Positions 63,861 to 64,000 of a DNA stretch of 64,000 nt are shown here, one piece after another. Source of the DNA: Galerina marginata. Taxonomy: Eukaryota > Basidiomycota > Agaricomycetes > Agaricales > Galerinaceae. Location of the stretch: NCBI GenBank assembly GCA_023014335.1, contig JAECYW010000011.1, positions 434,001 through 498,000 of the forward strand. The letters are read 5' to 3'. Made by a program: the position numbers and the translations under genes. The notes beneath the pieces are model-generated. The model worked only from the letters and a program-made list of their open reading frames with translations. It did not search any database and was not told where the DNA came from. How positions within the stretch are numbered: the first letter of the stretch is position 1; each line of letters starts with the position of its first letter.

Positions 63861-64000
63861 TAGAACCCCACAGAAACTGACTGAACCGTGGACGTTGGAA
63901 AGCAGGAACAAGGGCAGGCGTGACTGTGGCTGTGACGATCTCCTGAATTTTGGAACTGCTTCATTTGGCGATCTTTCCCGCGCCTTGTTACCCGCCCAGT
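63861..64000. other. upstream region or first exon of SEC2
   Basis: The open frame continues upstream of the ATG at 63860 for a few codons. It is not clear whether the window ends in promoter or in another exon. Confidence 0.3.

Overview
The window reads as nuclear DNA of a filamentous basidiomycete, probably a mushroom-forming agaricomycete. The evidence is densely spaced spliceosomal introns of about 45-70 bp (GTRNGT donors, CTAAC/CTGAC-like branch points, YAG acceptors), coding on both strands, TATA boxes 50-90 bp before several start codons, and gene families typical of mushrooms: a NACHT/STAND NTPase, multi-pass basidiomycete membrane proteins, F-box proteins, OTT_1508-type deaminase-like proteins and a Fot1/pogo transposon. 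All gene models were spliced by eye, so exon ends are approximate unless stated.

Layout. 1-4 kb: a secreted bicovalent FAD oxidase. 4-12 kb: two head-to-head deaminase-like genes separated by a 93-bp inverted repeat. The right-hand gene is split by a fresh, gag-only LTR retrotransposon with identical LTRs and a 5-bp target duplication. 12.5-14.7 kb: a GH47 alpha-1,2-mannosidase. 15.6-15.9 kb: a tiny eight-cysteine secreted protein spread over three exons. 19-22.5 kb: a NACHT NTPase. 22.5-27.6 kb: gene-poor, with a diverged ~2.1-kb-spaced duplication. 27.6-29.8 kb: an MFS sugar transporter preceded by a cluster of CreA-type motifs. 30-38 kb: mostly empty, with one uncertain long ORF and a candidate metallothionein-like microgene. 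38.3-40.7 kb: a type-B carboxylesterase. 41-44.5 kb: a compact ATG13/HORMA gene running into a gene of unknown function. 45.4-46.7 kb: a multi-pass membrane protein. 48-51.8 kb: COG3. 52-53.5 kb: an APH-fold kinase. 53.6-55.3 kb: a single-pass adhesin-like glycoprotein. 56.7-59.7 kb: an intact Fot1/pogo element. 59.8-61.4 kb: an F-box protein. 62.3-63.9 kb: SEC2.

How the parts relate. Three housekeeping genes (COG3, SEC2, GH47) serve secretion and Golgi traffic. The sugar transporter, carboxylesterase and FAD oxidase suit saprotrophic carbon use. The rest is accessory: a paired deaminase-like locus hit by a retroelement, a NACHT NTPase, a possible HORMA fusion and small cysteine-rich proteins. 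These are the kinds of gene families involved in fungal innate immunity, allorecognition or interaction. The most novel candidates are the head-to-head deaminase-like pair with its hairpin, the ATG13-like/unknown junction and the eight-cysteine peptide.
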